Translations under genes and position numbers: made by a program
The notes under the pieces: model-generated
The model's database searches: none
Told to the model about the DNA's origin: nothing
Seen by the model: the letters and a program-made list of their open reading frames with translations, nothing else
Source of the DNA: Albifimbria verrucaria
Taxonomy: Eukaryota; Ascomycota; Sordariomycetes; Hypocreales; Stachybotryaceae
Direction of reading: 5' to 3'
Assembly (NCBI GenBank): GCA_020081605.1
Contig: JAHREC010000018.1
Location: 3,038,001-3,102,000, forward strand
DNA length: 64,000 nucleotides
In this document: piece after piece, positions 59,504-64,000 of the stretch
How the letters are laid out: each line of letters begins with the position of its first letter
Position numbering within the stretch: the stretch's first letter is position 1

Positions 59504-62500
59504 GGCTGGCGGCGGTAGGAGACATGGGTTGCGTGAAGAAGGGCGGCGTCGTTGGACTGTCGACCAGCGCCAGGTTTGAGAGAGGTTGAGGACGACGCCG
59601 AGGTATGTCGAGGAAGGAGAGAGGGCGGTCGAGAGCGCCCGTTGTTGGTTTGGAGAAAAGGTAAGGGCGTGCTCGTTGGTGGGAAGAAACCAGCCCGTTC
59701 GCGAAGAGCAAGGGACAGGTAGTCGAGTAATAAGGACCAGAGCGTGAGAGGTGAGAGGTGAGAGGAGAGGGAGGGGGACACGGGAGGGAGGCTGCAGCAG
59801 AGGAGCAGGGGTTCGAGGCTGGGCGGTAGCGGCGATCAAGGGTCCTTTACACCAGAGGTCAAAGAACCAAGGAGGAGGGTGGCGAGACGGAGGCGGGAGG
59901 GCGAAGATCAAGCCAATCCAGGAACGACAGGCCGTCGGCGAAAAGAAAAGAAGGTGAGGGGATAAGGAAGAAGAGAGGAAGAAGAGAGGACGGGGATGGG
60001 ATGCGGTAAAAGAAGAGAAGAGAAGCGAACGAAAAAGAGGCAGAAGCGAATTGCCAAAAGGGGATGCACGGTACGGTGCGGATGCCCGTAAGGGTGTATT
60101 GTAAGTACCTACCTGTGTCAGGATAGGTACCTACTATACCTTAGTGCCTATCTGCTAATAATGTATGTACTAATGTGACAGGAGGCTGCCACCGACTGCT
60201 ACCGGTAGCTTTCTTACTTGCTTGCTTGTTTCCACAGAGGCCAGAACAGAGCAAAGACCCGGCACTCGACTCAGGCACGGTACCTCGCCGCGCGCGGTAA
60301 ACGTGGCAGCCAACCAGGTACCTCGGCTAGCCAGCCTAGCGGCTCTCTGCTAGGGGACTGTGGTTATTAAGGCGCGCCCGGAGTCTGATGACAGGCCAAG
60401 GGCGACTCAACATGAGACGGTGGGGTACAAGCATTCATTCCACAGCCAATGTACCTACGCACCTACGCACATGCTGCAACGTCAGGTACCCGTAGCTTGG
60501 AGATGCCCGGCGCTGGCCCGTAGCTACCTACTAAGCACTTGGGAGGGGGCCTTGTTTCTCCTGACAAGCTGGACACGGTTCGAGACAAGGGCGCATGCAT
60601 GCAAGCGCTGGAGACTATTGGTTTCTAAGGGGCACCGAGCGAAGAAAAAAGAAGAAGAAAAAACAACAACAAACGACACCTGGCATATCGGAGCAGTGCT
60701 GGTGGGACGCTCAGATAGAGAGACAGCCTTGGTGAAGAGTGGCGTCTAGAAAAGGTACTTGCGATTCATAAGGCCACCGACGCTGCAGCCCCTGTATCCC
60801 TGCTGCAGCACCCCCATAAGCAAGGCACCTCAGTGGCTCCCGCAACGGAGCAACTTGGCCTACATTAATAAACATGGTACTCGGACAATATGAGGGAGGT
60901 TACGGATGCACAGGCAGCGGATAGGTAAGCAGAAGAGGGCCGGCTTTACCAACCCACGGGCTGCACTGCAGTAGGTGCTATGTAGAGGCAGGTAGGAGGT
61001 ATTTGCCCGCGCTTCCAAAAGGGCAGCTCCAACGTCGTGGCGCCTGTCGATCACCAAGCAACAAGCGCGATCCGTTTTGCCATGCCCGGGTGACGGAGTT
61101 TGCGGTCCAGTGGCTTCTGGCATGTGCGCGCAGCTGCGTCACCTGCATGTCTCGATCCAGCGGCTGCTTTGCTTTTGCTTTGGCGTTGCTTGCCCTGCCG
61201 TCCTTGCATGGTTCGCGACGGGATGCGAGCATGACTTGACTTACTGATTGACTGCGTGATATATGCCACCCATTGACTGACTGAATAAGCCGCGTCGCCC
61301 CTAATTCCTAATTATTCCTATAGCATGAATGCAAACGTCGTCGTCGCCCCTTGCTGCAATAGCGCCCACCGCGTTCATGCAAAAGCTACATCTAGCTGCC
61401 ACCTGAGTTAGTCTCTTCTGTTTAAACAAACTCGTTGGCCAAGTGGATACGAAACGTGGAACTTGCGGGCGGATCCTGAAAGGGTCAAGCCTTTTGCACA
61501 CAATAGGCAACGTCTCGCTGCCTCCCCGCCTTTGCGACGTGTCGGCAGTTTGAGGTCATCGTCGTTCGATAGATACCCGAGGTCTGTGTTTGGTTTGGTT
61601 TTGGTTCTGTAAACGTGATGCTATCTAGGTAGGTATCCAAGCCTGTTTCTTGCCTGGATCCCACCTGTCATATCCTGCCACAAGGCAAAGACGAAGAAAA
61701 ATAAGAAGAAGAAATAGATCGTTGTCTCAATGCCCGTCGGAGCTCCCGATCTCCTCCTCTCAGACCCTAATTAGGCAATGCAGCGCCCTGACTCGGCCGC
61801 ATCTAAGCCAAAACCCATGTAGAGTGTTGCGACAATTTCCATCTTGACGTATCGCCACGGCGTTGTTTTCTTCTAGCGCCGGCCCAAGCACCCTTCTGCT
61901 GCTGTTCCACAGAGTTTTCGTCGCCTTCTCCAGCAGTTCAGTTCAGTCCACTAGTCTCCGACGCCTCCAGACGCTGTCGTGTCGTCGTGGCTGCTGACTC
62001 AGGGTCCATCCATCCTACCATTGAAAGGCTTCTGAATACACTCCGGCCTTTTTTATTTATTTTTGTTTCTTCTGCTCAAACTCCTCCGTCAACGCCGCAG
62101 ACCATCGCCGAAGCATGTCATGCCATGTCTCCTTCATTGGATGCCACCTCCCGCTGTGTCGGCGTTGTCGTTCCTCAACCTACCGCAGCGTTTCATCCAC
62201 CCTCCTTGCATGCCCCAGTGTGATCACCGCAACAACCCCGACTATTCCTATCAAAGCTTTGCCCATCACAATCTGGGCCCTGTGCCCTCCCATTCGCACC
62301 ATCTCACATGACGGTTATGCAACGTTATTCCATCCACTTCCCACCCGTTCCTCCCTATCAATTTGACGTCACGTTTGGGCCTTTTGCATCTAGACCAGTG
62401 CCATGAATGGCCGTTGATAAGGCCAGTCGCCAGGAGGCTTGGCCTTCACCTTAATCTTGCAAATATAGTTCCATTGAGCATTCTGTCTGTAGGTAATCAC

Positions 62501-62921
62501 CGAACCTTCTGTCGCCCGATGTCCGACCCTGTTCATTCCTGTCCGTGGCCTTCATCACCTCCATCACGAATCAAAGCAAATCCTTCCCTGCTTCCGTTTG
62601 ACCTACCACATCATACCAGAATCCTCTCCATGTAGCCATGTCGACCCCTCCAATTTGGCAACCGCCATGCGTGTCATACTCCTCAAGCCTCCGGGCTCAA
62701 CACGACAGTGGCTTTTGCCAGTACTATACTCTTATCCATGTCATCACCGTTTGCATTGCCCCATTTCCGAAGCAGTGGCGATATCATGAAAAACACTCGA
62801 TTCTTTGAATCTCTGCCACTTTCCATTCCCGGCCCTAGATCCATGGTGCTTTTATTAGCCGTCTGGCCAGGGATAAATCGTATTATTTCCACACGAGCTT
62901 TGGACGTGAGAAGCACCATAT
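59504..62921. other. 3.4 kb intergenic region, no supported gene
   Basis: The left 500 bases are C/T-rich on the minus strand and should be the leader and promoter of the proline-rich protein gene. GGTACC occurs at 60126-60131, 60279-60284, 60317-60322 and 60485-60490, mostly near CAGGTACC or TAGGTACC. The right half (61900-62700) is C/T-rich on the plus strand, as if it were the leader of a plus-strand gene, but I find no coding region for one; small frames end quickly. Confidence 0.5.
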
Positions 62922-64000
62922 CTATTTCCACTGCGTCTTTGTATATGTCATAGAGTTGCTTAGAAACTCTTGAACGCACTGGCGCGGGGACGCAGAGATA
63001 AATGGGCTCAGCGACCCGAAGCGCTTCGAGGTTAAGACTCTCAAAGCCGCTTCATTAATCGGTTCAAAGTTGGCAAAATGTGCGAAGCCACTCGCTAACC
63101 ATGACTGAAACTGGCGGTGATCCTCTTTGCTCATGTCCGCGACTGGAAACCTGTTAGTATAAACGGCCTTCTGGTAACGGTTGCTCATACTGTACCTGAC
63201 AGCCAATACATAACGCGTTTCAGCGAACTAACAAGATCACCTTCGCGAATATTCTCGCCCTCAGCCCAAATATCATGAGCAAGAAGAGCCCAAATATAGG
63301 CCTGCAGTAATTCACCTCGTAGGGATGCATCTGGGAGAATTTGCAGGTATTGCTCTTGTACAGCGCGCATCATGGCATCCGCCTCAAGGCACAGTGATCC
63401 GCTCGGTGGTTCATGTGCCAATTCAGAAGCCAGGACTCTTATGTTGTAATGCAGCTGTTTCCATTGTCCAATGATATCTGCGTCAGATACCTTGCTCGAG
63501 TTAGCTAGCGATGGCCCATCGCCCTTATGCTGCACTGTAGATTGGTTCTTTAATCTTTTCACTTCTGACAAGGCGTCTTGGTGTGCTGAGGCCAAGCGCT
63601 CATAATCTTTCTCTAACTCTCGAATGTGGTTATCCTTCTCCTTGAACTTGACTTGAAGATTTCGAAACTGGATTTCCAGTTCTTGGTAGTTGTCTGTTGT
63701 CCGCTGGTTCAAGATTTGTTGGATCTGGCCTACTACCCACCGAAAACCATGCTCAGTTTGTTCACGCTGGTGATCAAACCGAGCCTCGAGTTTCATCAAG
63801 ACTTGATTTGGATCTTCTGCCGAAGATTGACAATCAACATCGGGAGGAGCTTCGGCATCCTCCGGTAAATCGTACTCCTCAGGGTACTGCGACGCAGGGT
63901 AGTACTCCACACATTCCACACCATCGTCGCTTATATCCATGAAGTTGCTATTTCCTCTTCGCCCTGGAGAATCTATGCTTATTTTCAGTTGCTTCGGCTC
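62922..64000 (-). CDS. Coiled-coil protein of unknown function, N-terminus beyond the window edge
   Basis: The reading frame is open to the right edge: residues before the internal Met (at 63940) read KQLKISIDSPGRRGNSNF without a stop, so the true start is beyond 64000. The visible part has an acidic stretch (EEYDLPEDAEAPPDVD), then a coiled coil (about 63560-63750) with QELEIQFRNLQVKFKEKDN and IRELEKDYERLASAHQD, then a helical region with DIIGQWKQLHYNIRVLASEL and LLQAYIWALLAHDIWAEG. A frame break or an unclear intron occurs near 63180-63206, after RVMYWLS; both solutions need one extra base. The tail ends at 62922 with MTYTKTQWK. I do not recognise it. Similar proteins, with a coiled coil followed by a helical domain, are common in Hypocreales as unnamed proteins. 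Confidence 0.65.

Noticed and set aside
59150..59911. 253-codon minus-strand frame starting MIFALPPPSRH
   Set aside because: Its middle part is the first frame of the proline-rich protein; the upstream part is a C/T-rich leader that happens to be open. I start the gene at 59503 (MEPVPETERM).

Overview
The window is about 64 kb of nuclear chromosome from a filamentous ascomycete, most likely a Sordariomycete and plausibly Hypocreales (inferred from protein character and gene set; no species is claimed). Signs are short introns (about 46-220 nt) with GTANGT-type donors and CTAAC-type branch points, protein families typical of filamentous fungi, about one gene per 3 kb outside a few gene-poor stretches, and no operons. 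I see no tRNA, rRNA, CRISPR array or intact transposon.

Left part (1-26 kb), mostly housekeeping: complex I 17.8 kDa-type subunit (1805-2431), a SET-domain protein (3089-3784), ribosomal protein S15 (4185-4949, -), a single-pass membrane protein of unknown role (7658-8900) tail-to-tail with a secreted GH53 endo-beta-1,4-galactanase (8991-10047, -), alpha-tubulin (11906-13657), Nop12 (14094-15895, -) head-to-head with an Sds3-family HDAC-complex subunit (16610-18720), Coa3 (19217-19546, -) head-to-head with the mRNA 3'-end factor Pta1/symplekin (20183-22579), and a She3-family coiled-coil protein (24307-25730).

Middle (26-41 kb), more accessory: an unrecognised 817-residue protein (26833-29380), a Zn2Cys6 transcription factor (29990-32490, -), an MFS transporter (35200-37139), a membrane-anchored histidine-acid-phosphatase-like protein (37762-39242), and a peroxisomal 2,4-dienoyl-CoA reductase ending in SKL (39767-40855, -). 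These do not form a convincing biosynthetic cluster. A 9.4 kb gene-poor interval follows (40.9-50.3 kb).

Right part (50-64 kb): an Ssk2/SskB-type HOG-pathway MAPKKK (50297-54433), cytidine deaminase (55348-56090), a secreted Ser/Thr-rich protein with a C-terminal apple/PAN-like module (56473-57845, -), a proline/serine-rich conserved fungal protein (58549-59503, -), and a coiled-coil protein running off the right edge (62922-64000, -).

The strongest unusual signal concerns sequence quality. More than 25 reading-frame breaks occur inside otherwise well-conserved genes, including alpha-tubulin, Pta1 and the MAPKKK. Nearly all are explained by one missing base, mostly beside or inside a run of identical bases, and adding those bases back makes every complete broken gene an exact multiple of three. 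This points to homopolymer deletions in the assembly, so frame breaks here should not be read as pseudogenes. I found no convincing new biological system.
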